From Phoronis australis (Eukaryota; Phoronida; Phoronidae), in contig NMRA01000278.1 of the NCBI GenBank assembly GCA_002633005.1, positions 58,843-108,443 on the forward strand: 49,601 nucleotides of DNA, read 5' to 3'. Of this stretch, positions 12,501 to 27,306 are shown one piece after another; the first letter of the stretch is position 1; the number at the start of each line of letters is the position of its first letter. A program made the position numbers and the translations under genes. The notes under the pieces are model-generated. The model had not been told where the DNA came from. It worked only from the letters and a program-made list of their open reading frames with translations, and made no database searches.

Positions 12501-15500
12501 TGATCCTGGGCCACATGGTAAGGGTACATTGTTCATTTTGTTTAGCAACTGGATTTTTTGGTCTGACAAGATTTCTCATTGTGGCCATTACATTTAGATG
12601 ATTTCTGACCACTGTACTGTTCCTTTTCCTTGAAGATCCATAATTGATCTGAATTTATATTTCCGCATTTTATTTACCATTATAGATTTTTATTTGTAAA
12701 TGGGTATATATTACTGAAATTTGAGACCCTCTTGCAGTTAAGCTGGTTTTGTTAACTTATCTTTCTACCTGGGTTGTAAACCCATATTCTGTCCAGGAGG
12801 TATAAGTTTTGATTTAGACCATTTACCTCTATAAACTTTGCTCAGTTTATTCCTTATCCAGATGGGAAGTGATTTCTGGAATTACAGCAAATGGACAGTT
12901 TGCTATTCCTTGAGACCATGCTGTGTGTATAAAATCACACACTATTAGTCTGGTCTCTAGCAATTGCATATTGCCAGATCTTTCAAGGTTCTGAAATTCC
13001 CCAAAAATGACCTGGAAGTAATACCTATTTCATGATGGTAAAATGTTTAAATCAAAAGTTGTTTTATGTGGTTTTAGGCGAGTTTATGTCCACTTCAAAT
13101 GATTTTTTCTGGCAGTACTGAAAGGTATTGGCAAATTAGCTCTGGTGGTTCCTTGTTTTTTTAGCGAATTTACCATTTTATTGTTCCCATGGGTAATTTT
13201 GTTACTGGTCTAGTATGTATGTACAACTTTCATCGTAGGGCAATTGTAATGCAAACCATGTTGCAAAAGTATTTTTTCATGACCATTTCATTGTAAAATG
13301 CTGCCTAATTGGAACCGACAAGCCAATTTTTTTATTTTATGGTGGTTAGTTTTGATAAGAACATTGATGTGGTAAATACAGCTACCTCAAGTTTATGAAG
13401 AAGAGATTTCCAGTGTTGTCGGCGATATTGCGAAATCACTTTTTCGCAGTGAGACTGCATCACCTTAAATGTAATTCCCTGAATTTATGGGCTTTGTGTG
13501 GTTGACTCTGTCCTGTAGCAATTAGAGTGTTGAAAAGATCTAGAAGGCAATTTTTTATTAGAGTCATAATATTTGCACTTTTGACTGTACAGTTATCTTT
13601 GCATTGTATTACGAAAACATATTTTTTAGTACACAAGTTTCTGGTTGGTATTTTATATTTTTTCACAAGGAATATTTTCAACTTAGATGAGTTGTCTGTG
13701 AGGAAGGCAATTTTCAAATAAGATAATGAATAAAATTGTCAAGCATTGTTTTATTTTTTAGATGTGTGGTCTTCCAATAAGTGATTACTTTTAAAAAACC
13801 TGTGCAGAATTTGATTTTTACTCTTCATTTAAAGGAGAATAAATTCATAAACCTGCATTGTCTAGAAATTTTACTGAAACTACATATTACAGGGTTGGGG
13901 ATTGGAATCTTAATACAACAGAGTCTGAACCCGTACCATGAGCAATACAACACAATACACGGATATAAGCATTTGGTGTATAGGTTTCACGGAAAGGATT
14001 CGTGTGCGCGGTAATAGTTACTAAGATGCGTGGTCATTGTTTGTGGATACTTTGGGATTCCTCTTCTGTGGTCATCCACGAGAAACCTGTTCGCATAGAG
14101 TACAATAGATTAGCATCTTCATTGTTATAATAAAGATATGACGAGCACTTATCGGCAACGGTCTGATGTACGCAAGGTTCTATATCCATGCGACCTGTGT
14201 TGTTATATCCAGCAATGACACAACAAAGGAAAACAATGATAGGACCGATGGGCGAAAAACATGCGACGAGTTGCCACGGACAGTGGTGGAGTTTGTCTTG
14301 TCATTCGAATGTTTTTTAGAGAACTGCAAACCCGGTATTTCGTCAGGAAAATTTCTGCAGTCTTTTGTTTTAATTCGTGGGAAAAACTGCGGTCATGCCA
14401 CCAAACTTATCATTCATTTGATATTACAATACATTGCATGAACATTTGATCAACAGAAAATCTGACTTGAATATGTGCGAAGAAATACCCATGAGGAAAT
14501 TGCAAAGTACAACAACTGTAAATCAAAATAACCTACATTTGTCGAGTTCATGTCTAACCCTGTTCACTGTGGAGGACATAATAGGCTTTTTACAAAATGG
14601 AGACATGTATGGTATTTAGGGGTTCTATAGCCCAAAGTGATCAGTAGTAAAACGTTCAAAACATTCAGGAGGAACTAACTTGTTGCAAAATATCGAAAAA
14701 TATGAAGGACAATCGGATTTTACGGTGCTCACCCATCGATCTCAGATATATGAACATTTCTCATTTTAGTACATTTGAGGTGCCAAAATGTATAACTAAT
14801 AAACTGGCTGACTAAGTTTTTATTTTATGTAATGAAAGTAACATGTTTTGTCAACATTTTGGCTAAGTTTCATTCTCATAACAGTGGGGACAGATTTGGT
14901 ACAGCAGTGTACTGAGCATGACCTCAAAATGGCATAACGGGGGGCAGTGTAGTAAAACTACTAAATGAGGGTGGTAAATCGGAATCGTGTTTCACTGAAG
15001 ACATCTGTGTAACAATCTATAGGCACCACTAAACAATGCCAAGTGAATAATAAATCAATAGCTTTCATTCAAGGAAAAATATGAACAGTTAAAACTGGAA
15101 GTGTTTATACCGTGAAAACATGGCTGCGAAACCGTAAAATGTGTTTGAACCTATAACTTTAGAAAAACACACTATTTTGAGGAAATATTTTACCGCTGTT
15201 TATAGATCCGATAGGACTACATAGGTGCCAAATTTGGTGAAAATCGGCTGACCCCCACCTTGCCGCTCATGGTTGGAGCTCTCGTGGACTAGCACTTTTA
15301 AAGCTCCTCAGCAGTCGGGGTTAAACAGAAAAAGCAGTTTAAGAGTTGAGCAGTTGGAGTTAACAGTAAAACAGTTGAGAGGATTACAGTTGAGTTGCAC
15401 TGAAGCGAATCAGCAGTTACAGCGATAGTCAATAGAGAGCTAGCTATAGAGACATCAGGTTACTGAATCAACGAGTGTAACAGTTGCTGGAAGTGTCTCA

Positions 15501-18500
15501 AAAGTTCATCACAAGTCAAGACTTCGCAGCACTGGCTTGAGCGTAGAACAGACATTGCGTCGGACGTCTTGTTTGACTAGGCTTGTGAACGTACGGTCGA
15601 GATTAATAAGGATTAACTCGAACCGGTCTTCCGTCTATCGTCTCACCGAAAGCTATTAGCACCGGTCTGTAACAGCCTGCGCCCACCCACACTCGGGGAA
15701 AAACGTGACAACACTAAAACTTATCGAGAGCGTTATTTGGTCGAACGGGAGATGCAACATCAAAAATGCCCGACAACGTTTTTATTGCTGTTGTTGTTGC
15801 TTTCCGTTGTTTGTTTTTTATAGTTGAACGGGAAATTGCGCGTGCCACACATGAAACGTCCCAGTGGGGAAAATTTATCTGTCTCGCGTGGAAATTCCAA
15901 TAGTATATGATGTTATACCACAATATTAGCGTGAAATGGCAGATACAACCGTGTAAGAACCCATAAAGTTATCTCACTAGTGAGATAACGATTTGGCGGG
16001 AAACCGAGGACGGAGTCGAACCCGGAACCTTGAAATTGCTGGTCGCCGACTTTACCACTACACCATGCAGCGACTGACGTCATCAAGAGTGAAAATACAA
16101 TACTTCAATGAGCACGCGCAATAATCGCATGTTCAACAAACTGCAGTGTACTGTACTTATACGCTACGAAAAATAAGACACATAATTTCCATAAAAATGA
16201 TATCTTTATTCAGTGAAAATTTTATCTCATGTCCTCTTACTTGTAAATCACCGATCTACAGTTTCAATGCGGGTATCGTGTCGTCAGGATCTTTGACTTT
16301 AGAATTATATTCAGTTACCAGTGGTAACCTACTTTAGCAGACGATAATTTCCCGGTCGAAGCTTAGCGTGAAAAAACGGGTTTTAAGCTATAATAGTTGG
16401 TAAACCTTAATTTACAAATCCAATTTATTTCTATTATATTTAAGTTTTCAATTGGTTTTGAGTAAAAGCATTGTTTGACAAAAATAGCTCGGCTTTTCTT
16501 AAAAGGTCACGACCTCCGACCCCGGCCTCTGACAGAGAAAGTAGTTACAAAGCCGTGAAGAGTCAGAAAAGGTAAATCGATTCATTGCAATGTTCTTCGT
16601 TTAGTATGTGGTATAAATAGATTATTACATGTTCTCAGCCGTTATCCCTCTTATCTAGAGCCCTCGTGGATTTTGGAGAATTATTACTCTCGGGTCTAAC
16701 GCCCCTTGGGCGATAATTCTCCAAAATCCACTCGGGCTCTAGATAACGGGGATAACGACTTCGCCATGTAATAATCTATATATATGTCAGTTTGTCCGCA
16801 TGTCAAAAAGCGGGACATTTAAACAGTGTGGCGGAATGGCTGAAAAAATAAAGTAGTGGGACGGCCTGTCAAATAAACTGCATGCTGTCAACAACACTAA
16901 ATACTGGATTTTGTCGAGAAATTGCTTATTGTATGGAAACGAACATCAAGAGTTACGCTTGATGAACAATAATAACAAAATCAAAAAAAATGCAATCAGG
17001 CTGGATTTGATAACTACAACTTTCTGTCAAAGCTCATTCGAGCAGGCAGCCGGAAATCCTCAGCGCAAACTCTCGCGGCTAGTCTCGGGGTCGCAAGCTC
17101 CAGTTATGGGTCGCGTACGGGAGTTAAATTTTTAGGGCTAGAGTTCTATGGTTGTTGTCTAAATGGCTAAAGTATGCCCCGCATTTTCTTCAAAAAAGCC
17201 TCGGCCACATGTAGGTTCCATGGAGATTAACCGAGGAAATTGAAAACCATTTTGTATGTGTTACGCGATCATGTATGACTAACGAATTGAAAACGGTTGC
17301 ACACAACTATAGGGTACACTGGACCAATCCAGCAAGGTTAAAAGTTTCTTGCTCGTCAGATTGAATTCTGAAGCAAACGGTGTTATCAGTGGTTTGAGCT
17401 CCGGACTCCCGTTTGGAAAACCCGTGTTTTGAGTCCTGGTTTTACTGGCTGACAGTTGAGCATTGCATAGAGGTGTCTAGTGGTCCCCTGAGCTCAGTCT
17501 CACTTATAAATGAGAACTTGCATATAATGTAAAAGGATTTCTGGGGCTGTGACAACAAAGCAGGGGCCCCTGACCCTGTTCCTGGCTTCGTAAGTTCGTG
17601 ACAGTATCTTGCTACCAAACAAGAGCATGCAATTTTCTTCTCAAAACTTGTCCATGTATTCTGACTCTCTAGCACCGGCATATTCGTCTGGACGAAGAAT
17701 TACATTCAAAATAATAATTTCAAGGAATAGATTAGGACGTTTTCGGATGGTTCCGCAATTCAAAACCAGTATTGGAAGTATTTTGGTAAATGGAAAGATA
17801 ATTAATATTTTAAAAGTCAAAAATTTGATACCTTTTGAAATTGAAATAGGGCCGTTTATTCAACGTTTTATATGAAAAGCTTAACTTTTCCATCATCAGT
17901 AAACATTAAAGCTATGTTAGTAGAAAAAAATCAAAACTTACGCTTTGCAAACTCCCCAAACATTTCACATGCTAACTGACACTTTTTATACATGAACATG
18001 AGGTTAGCACTGCATTCGCCTGAAGAGGCCCACGCATAGCAATATTGTTCATTCAAGTGAACGTTCCTGCAGGAAAACGGTTGTGAGCACGCCCCACAGG
18101 AGGCGCGGCAGTTAGCTATCATCCATGTAGGGTAGCGCTGGCATAAGCCCATTGAGGACCACGCAACGCACTCTGTCTCATTGTGCCATACGTCTTCACA
18201 GCCTATAATTATAAACAAATTAACCAATAGAGCGAGCTGCCTGTGTTGAGGCAAGATCATGTCTCGAAATAATTCCCCATCATGACGACCAATGCTTTTA
18301 ACGCACGTGCATATGCATGTTACATGATGGAATGCGGAGCCTTGTTGCGGACAAAAGCACAAACACAATAGTGGAAACCACTGACTTCACACCTGTTGCA
18401 CCACGCTCCAGGAACCTTCAGTGATTGAACCATGTTCCTGGAAGAACACAGCGCTCCAACTGCGCTGTATTATATATGCATTCCGAAGCAAAGGCAAGTC

Positions 18501-21500
18501 CAAGTTCTCAGGAAAGGGAAGGTACTTGAAAAGAAGCTCAATCGTTCGTTCAATTAGTAGTGGTATGTCAGTTTACTATGCAAAATCTACAACTTGAAGT
18601 ACGTCTTCGCAAGATATGCCCCTGTTAAAGTGGCTGTAACGAAAAAACTAGTACAGTGTCCCCCACTTTGTTTCACAGATTAGCCTAAAAAAGAGCAACA
18701 TATAAAACATTCAACTGTCGAATAAAATTTACCTGAGTCCATAAAACGAACACAAGAGTGGTACAAAACTAAATGCCCCAAGCAAATTGCTTCCATTTTG
18801 TGGCGTGCTAGTTCGTCAGACCTATCAAATCAACCTTATGTATCTAATAATAGTAACAACATGCCTCGGAGACTCGCAAAACAACATTTATTGGCTAACA
18901 ATAATAAATGTACCAATTTGAAATTTCGTAATAAATGAAAAATAAAACACTGATTATAACGTTTCTGAGCACGGCATGTTCTTGTAAGCTAGTTATGATC
19001 TGTTCAGACACCACGTAAACTACACACTTGGAGCTTGTATTTCGAAAAGTCTTTTAGCGTTTGTCTTTTGTCCCCCGTCTACGGGTCGCTTAGCCAGTCT
19101 CGGTCAGAAATGTCCGCATTACCATTCCAGTGATACAAGCTTTGTCTTGACCTGCTACAGTGGTATCAGTATCAAAAGAGCAGTTGCCTCCAGATTTGGA
19201 CAAAAACACAGAGTTAAAAATATCGCGGTTAAATTAAGAAAAAATCGATAAAATTATTTACCCCACAGAGGCAAACTTTACGTTACTTTGTTTCACCAAA
19301 TTTTGAAAACAGCCAAGTGCATGAATATTAAATTGGCGCCTGTTGTAATGTTGTCAGATGGCTTCGAGGAAAATGGGCATGATCCACGGTAGATGAGAAA
19401 AGGCAACCCGGGTTTGTGTGGCAAGCAATACCAAATTCACAAAAATGTTTATGCTTGTTGTCATGTTGACAAAATCAAGTTTGTTATTATGATGAGTGTT
19501 AGTTGTAATACCTGCTACAAATACTCGATATTGAGTTGCCCAAATTTCATCATGCTGATTAAAGTTTATCAAAATGCCGATTTCTTGGAAGACATTTCAT
19601 ATCGGCAAAAAAGTCACATAAAGCACTTTATTATTTGGGGTTCTATTATTTAGATTTTCCCAAATTTCAGGCTGCATCAAAGTTCACTGATACTTCATTT
19701 TGACAACCTTTATGCGTAATACGTGTAGGCCTACACTACACACGGTCACTCCTGACAGCCTTATAAACACAGCAAGTTTCGTTTCTTTATTCATCATTGC
19801 TTTCCTAATACATGTATCCACCCACAAAACAAGAGTTACATGTTCTCTTGGAATTACTTAAGAAAAAGTAACGCGTCACTGTCGCTATGAAACCCTCGGC
19901 AATATGGCCTTTGTGTAGTCATTTAGAAATAGTGGTCTTCAAGTTATCCTGTCTTTCAATTACGATCAATGCTACTGATTTATTTCATTTTTGTTTGATA
20001 TTGATAACATTTTTGCCGTTTTGGTTGTTGTGACCACATGTCTGACAATGCCCGGGCCACCACTACCAGGAAGAATACCGTCTAAGAGGGGTCTTTAATC
20101 GGAAAGGCATGCTGCCCAAATACCTCAATGTGAAAGACTATGACAGTAAATGTTACCTTAATGATGTCTTGAGACTCGCACAGCACAAAACACATCCGAT
20201 CAGTATGACAATATTCGAAGATTTTTCTGAACGTGGTGTGTAACCCGGGCTCGGTCTCAGCGATCTGAGCGCACTCGATCATTAATAAGCAAAATAGTAT
20301 TCATAGAACTCATACATGTAGTCCTATCACAATGCGCGGTAGGCGCAGTTAACCTCATTCACAGATTTCTATCAAATTTTAGACACTTTCAAAGAAACGG
20401 GAGAAAGCGTCAGATTACTCCATTTATCGTTGCCAGAGGAGGACCCTGGGGACACAGTTTTGTGTTCCATAACATTGTCTGGCTCTGGTAAAGGGCAAAT
20501 GTACCCTCAGAAAAAATGTATTCCAAGTTATTGGGGCACGTATCGTCCCGGTGCCACGTGCATCTTACGTCTCCTTTCTTGTGGTGATGGTGGCCACCAA
20601 CTTTATGAGTGAACCTCTGCCATAAAGCATGTTACAGAAAAGAAAGGTGGATTTTAGCATTTTACTGTTCCTTTGAGTGAAAATACTTTTGGACGAGTGA
20701 CTGATCTGACTAGTGGTGGTTTAGATTAGCTGGAGCAACCTATTGAACAGTCCCTTTGTACAGACGAATGCAAGGTCTTGCCAAACGATATTGGGACTAA
20801 TGGTCTTTCGACCCAACTGGCAGTCAAAACACGGACGCAGGCCCCGTCCGAGCAAATACAGTAGTGGATTTATTTCAGTCAACCAGCCAATCACAAATTG
20901 TAAGTCAATGAGGGTGTTTGTCGGCCATGTTGTTGCCCCTTTGTTCCACAATATAGGATTGTGCTCCTAAATAACCAGAACGTCTCACCTGTGAGCAGTT
21001 TTCTGTCACACCAGCCGCAGGCGTGAGGGCAGTAGACCAACATGTAGACAGGGTTGATGTTACAGTAGTAGTCATAGGCTAGGTATCGACATTCTTCATC
21101 TCCTAATGGGTTGCTACAACTGCCTGAAAATTATGCAGAAGTTTAATTAGAAGACATCCCAGCGATCTTATCACAGCTATCTGGTCCCAAGTGACGAAAA
21201 TATTGGATGTGATTAAGTCCATTAAATTGTTGTTTGGATATTAACGACATGCCCAAGCACTGCGACATTGCCATGTTTCACAAGTCTGTTCCAAGTTTAC
21301 AACAAACTATTGCCTTCCATGATTAGTGAAGGAGCAGAATTCACTACAACAATTGAAGGTGTACTGTTCTGTTAGTTGCTTTTGTGATTTAACTCGATTA
21401 AGAGTCAAATTTCATAACCAATTGCTCTTTGCCTGAAAAAATTCTCCACACGAATCTTACTTACCCTTGGCACGGCCGCTGTCACCTTTGTAGTTGATGT

Positions 21501-24500
21501 GGCATCTCTTGCAAGACTTCATACAATTTGGTATCATGAATATTGGGTTTATCTGGCATTGGTTCTCTCTGGCCCATTTTTCACATTCCATCTCATTCCT
21601 GTATCGATTTTTACAATCTGTAGAACGAAATGAAAAAAAACATATGTCGCGTTTATGGTATGCTCTTACAAAATATCTTGACTTAATTCATTGGAAACGT
21701 TGAACAATTATTTGAAATTGTACGTTCCGTTTAAGAGTGGGAAGCACGCTTTGGATTTCAGGCGGATCATAATTTAAACCCTTTCCAAACCCTCGGATAT
21801 ATATACCGCGCCATATCTTATCGACATTCTGTCCATCCGAAGTCGTCTGTATCTCATTCTACACGATCTGACTGTGGTACGGGATCGTTCAATTTACTAA
21901 TCTCGAATACGACACGTCTGATCGTCGAATATATGCAAGTTTGTTCGGACAAATCGTTCGCCTCGTGTGATTACGGTCGAATTACTACACTTTTGAATGG
22001 TTACGGGGGGAAAATGGCGTGAATGGATTGCATAAACTACAATAAATTATGATGAAGTAGCCCATGATAGCACCGTGTCGCCAACATGACTATCGAATAA
22101 TCGACCCATACAAAATCGTTTAAGACCATACTAGCGTAAACAAGACTTATTTTAGCGAATTCCTTACTCGTGCTTTAAAAAGTGATTTCTAGGCTTTAGA
22201 AGGACTTACAACACGTTGCTTGACAATAGGCTTGTCGGTACCGACAGGTCAAGTATGATTTCATGCAATAACGAACTGTCAGCCTTTCCAAGTCTTCACG
22301 AAAGTCACTTCTCATCTGGATACGGAACAAAATGGGCCAAGGATCTGTTTCATGATAGTGGCTTAAAACTCAAGACATTTATTTGGTTTACACACTTAAT
22401 AAAAATTTCTGAAAAATAGATTTAACACATTTGCGTTAAACTACGAAGTAACAAAGAATATACCCATCAAGGCTACTTTCCGAGAAAATTTGAGCACATC
22501 ATTATTATGTTGCCTACAGAAGCGATTGATCGTTTTATCGGATAGATTCCAGTGTCTTCTTTCTTTAGGTGAAGATGTTTTGGTGCGTTTACGAAATGCG
22601 CTCCGATATTATAATGTCTGCAGGCGCAGTAGTCCAACAGAAACTTACTTGTCACTCGTTCTCCTTTACGCCCGCCCACTTGACAGTTTCTGTTTCCATC
22701 TGGACACAGGCATTGGCACGTCTTGTCTACAAATCCACCGTCAGTACAGCGAGGTAACCGATTGCAGTGTTCTAAAAATAAAGCACAGTCGTAATCACAG
22801 TGTACAGTGTTTATTTATTGTACTAGATCCTTAACCATTCCCATATGCGTCAGTTTGCTTGAACATTAATCTATAGTACGTGAGCTCGCTTGCACGTCAG
22901 CGTGCCAACTTCCCAATAGCTGTACCATTCTGCAGGATTCAAATTTGGCGGATATTACTTCAGAAACTATGGCCAGGGTTGTAATACCAGAGTCCAACTC
23001 CAACTTATTGTCACATTTTCTGTCCGTGGCCACATTATCTAAATACTTAGTTTGAAACCTACTAGATGTTTGAAGTTGGCTCTGTCGGCTTTGTAATAAA
23101 GTGTTAAGGGAAGACATGGAAACTTTTACTTTATTAATGTTGGAAACGATCTTTTCAATGCATTAGCAAGAATACTTAATGGACACTGGCCACTGAACTG
23201 GTGCATGAAAAGCTTGGCATTGTGCAGGTCGTGCAGCGTCCGTTAGGTAGCGGTATACAGTCAATGTCTCGTTTCCGCTTCCAAAACGCCTCTGGCTCCG
23301 CGCAAGATGACATTACAGTTAACTTTATGACTGTATTATTGAATTCCTTATTTTAAAGCCGCGTGAGTTTACTAGCCTAATTGGTGTCGTTAGTTCTGGG
23401 TTTATGTGTAAAAAGGATGCAGAGAAAACACACACAGCTCGTCATTATTTTGTGCATAGTGCCTTGAACAATCCTTTAGGAAACATGACAAGTACCAAAT
23501 CAGTTGAATATTGGTTATAGAAGTGCTGCACATTTATTAACGTACAAACATCACTGCATTATAAGCGGGAAAGGGTTTGTGAAAGTTTATGCCTCTGCTG
23601 GGGGGACATCAATGTGGAATTGAAATTGAATCAAAACTTAGAGGGGACAAATGTTCCCTCTTGTTGGGAAAACCAGTGTTAGTTTCTAAATTTACACGGA
23701 TTTCACAAATAGCCCCCTGCGTCCACAAAACGCCCCAGGAAGGTTCTTTCGGGAAAGGTGGAGATGCTCTTTCGGAAATTTGTGTTGCTTACCACGGTGC
23801 CCTCATTCGCCAGTGGGTCTTAAAAATGTTGTAAGAGGGGTTATTGAATGTACTCCAGATTAGACAATTCTATTCAATGATGGTGACATTGGTTGGGTGA
23901 TTTTTTTGTTCTACCAAGGCTTTAAATTTACTTGCAATATCAGTCAGGTTTTACTTCATCAACAACGTGGCTACTGCGTGGTGACACTCCCGTAAACATA
24001 TATTAAATATATTTGAAAGTTTAACAGTTCTTTTAAGGAACAATAACTAGACGCATTTTGCAAATAGTTGTCATGTGCCACAAAACGGATCCGAAAGAGA
24101 ACTCATGGGGTCTTTTGCGGTCCTTAACTCAGAAACAACCACATGGGGGCTTTAATTAAATTGGTGAGAGCCAATGGGCTATATACATAAAGTTGAAGTC
24201 ACGTGGTTTTCGTTGAGCGGAGTGGTCCGCCATCTTGGTGATGAACAATGTTAGTTGAGATGAGTGTGTACTTTGCAGTTTCTAGGAACCAATATTGGTA
24301 AGAACACGGGATTTCATGTAAAATCTCATATCTTTAATGTTAGGATCATCAAGTGCAAATTAGGATTTTTAGAAAATCATCCAAGAAAATTATTGCATAC
24401 TTGAGCACTGAGTGTTATAATTTTTGGTCTTTCGAGGTTTAAAAATTGAAACTGAAATAAACTGATTTTTGGGTGAGAATCCAATCGCAGAAACAATATT

Positions 24501-27269
24501 GTTCAACTTCATTTGGTACTTAGAACACCCACTTAAGTCAATGGGTTTTTACCTGACTTTCCTTTTTAGTCCGATATGTCTTTAAAGCCTAACTTCAACG
24601 GAATTTTGTTATTTTAGATATATTGGGCTAACCAGATAGTCCTAGCAATGCCTTAGTAAAATATGAAAATGCGATCTCAATTACGCAAATGTAAGCCCGT
24701 CAAATGATAAGTGAAGCTGCCTGTTCGTGCCATGTTGCGTCACTGCAAGATCCCAGCACAAAAAAAGCAAGGTTGTATTGAATAAGGGTCTGAATACAAC
24801 ACCATTGCGTGCGGGTGTTATTCGCATCTGTCTGAATTAAAATGTGATTCTCGCGATGACGTAGTCAAAAGCAAGCCAATCCGCCTAACAGTTCGTTACA
24901 TTTGGCAATTTATAGCACTAGTGGGCTCAGAGGGATGCTCTTAACATACTGTAGGAACCAAATTTTCAGGTGTAACCGTTGAAAATAGGCTTTAAGGGTT
25001 TAATGACCTTAATCTCTCCAAGATATCTGTTGTTTTATAGCAACGAACAAACAAGATTAATAGTTGTACATTTTAACAGAGTGCACACAAATTCGAAGAT
25101 TTATTAATATAGCCAAGTTGTCATGAATAGGGCAGGATCGAAGGAAGGGATACCCCAAGAATGCTACACCCCACAATGTCATATTGGGACGGTAAAGGGG
25201 TTGTAGATTTCAAGAGATGGGACAAATGTTATGTAGCCTGGCAAGCTATCAAAATCTGCAACTGTCTTACTTGAGGAAAACCATCATTTTTATATTCTGT
25301 CCTGCTTATGGTCTTCTTATACTTACAGTGTATTAATGCCTGGGTGTGTAGGACAGGGCAGATAGAGTTTACAACCATTGAGTTTTGTCATATTTATTTT
25401 ATGGCGGGGTGTTGTCAATACAAATGTACTAGTAACATAATTGTATGTCAGTAAATGTCGGATCCAACTGAATTGAAGGATTAAATTAGAGTTGGTTGAA
25501 ATCTGACTTTTGCTGAAGTGGAGTGCATGTCCCAGTAATTTGTACCAGCTAGACATTTCCCTTTTAGTGTCACGTTGTGATTTTACTGCGTCAATGTGAT
25601 ATTTTGAAATAAATATATTTTGATGTAAATCAAAACTTTATTGTTTGAACTGGTTACAGTTGTGTTGTTTCTGTGTGAACATTTTTTTTGTCCTTCTTGT
25701 TCTGGATGGCCAATCAAATTGAAGTGTGATTGTTATTGACAGAAAAAAAAATTGCGATTCCGCACATACTACAAACTTTGGGAATGCAGTGATGTAATGG
25801 TGCGCCGGAGGAACGGCCCCTTTGACAGCTGATCGTCTTGACGGTTTATGAAAAACTGAAAAATGCGTACTATACAATTATCACGACGAAAAAGATTAAT
25901 CACGTTGCTGTGTAATACCATTTCCTAAACTTTATACCTTTCAGTGATTGTCTTTTCGACTGAGCCGGCAAACCTCAGTCTCAGGCCCTAGAAGCGCTAC
26001 GTGAGAATTTCAACCTAAGCATTAGGATTTTTGCCTTTGCAATAGCTTATATGACCGTTTAAGCAATGCGAGAGCCAGATGTTTACATTGCTTTATGTTA
26101 CCAATATTTTAAAATCTCGTTAGTATTTAAAATTTCAAATTTTATTCTAATAATTCCCCGGCTTCCATAAGGCCTTTACATAGCGTTCACCATCAATATG
26201 GCGGACCTCGTGTCACGCGCTGTCTGGCTTGCGAGTATAGTCGTGCCGTCTCTTAGCTGAAATTGTCTTATTGGTGAGAGCTCTTTTGGCATAATAATCG
26301 GTGACCGTGCAACCTAGAAGACATGTTTTCAGTCCAACTGCGCCGTGTTGTTAGAAATGCCGCTTACCAAGACCATAGGTAGCTTTGAACTTTTATTTTG
26401 TGATACAAAAATTTATTTTCCACAAGAATATTCTTCGTCTCAATTTTAAAAACCCGTTTACGTCATTGTTAAATTTTGCGTTGATGAGCGTCTCCTAAAA
26501 TGTAACAACTTGTTACATTTTACGTAGTTGTTACATTTTACGTCGAATGCACATGTGAGAAATGTACCATTTTTACATTTTACGACACCAACGTCATATT
26601 GCTAAGAAAATGACCAAAATTAAGTCACATCTGACAGGGCCGAGGGTATTCAAGAAGACTTTTGGACGAGGGTTGCCGCTCGAAAAAATGGTTACCTACC
26701 CCATTTAAAGAGTGGTTCGGACAAAAAGGGACCCATTTAGAGACTAATTTTGTAAATATTCACTTTTTTGCACAATTCTGAGTCCCGTTCCGAAAACTGA
26801 CATAGCTAAGACAAATCTTAAATTTCCGTCAATTTCAAAACAAAACTTAAAATTATCTCAAATTTGTTTCAAGAAAGAGATCTTAAGTTTGACATAAATT
26901 TTTAACTTAAGTTTTGTCTTAATTTTGACTATCATAGTGGGTGGGGAAGTTTCAAAGTTTGGAAGTTGAGCCAAATCTTAGACTTAAGTCAAAAATGAAT
27001 TTAAGTCAGTTTGTTGGAATGCGCTCTGCTCCTGAAATTCAGAAAGCCACCCTTTTATTTAGTATTTTGTCGAAAATGGCACCTTTTTTGCAGAGTAATT
27101 TTTGTTTTGCAAAAAACTCTTTTCTAGGAATGCCCTCCTGGCTGACACGGCATAATGCTGGCTACCCATTATATTTGTACTACTATTACATTACTATTAT
27201 TACTATTACTATTTTTACTACAAATCACTCGTCATCGGTATCGTTATCATCATTACTATTATCATTATA

Positions 27270-27306
<37 letters not shown>

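Noticed and set aside
15995-16075. Functional tRNA gene on the minus strand.
   Set aside because: A- and B-boxes are good, but T and acceptor stems do not pair well and no clear anticodon loop forms.
23589-23834. Plus-strand ORF of 81 residues in the EGF-astacin intron.
   Set aside because: No known motif, no splice context, lies antisense to the host gene.
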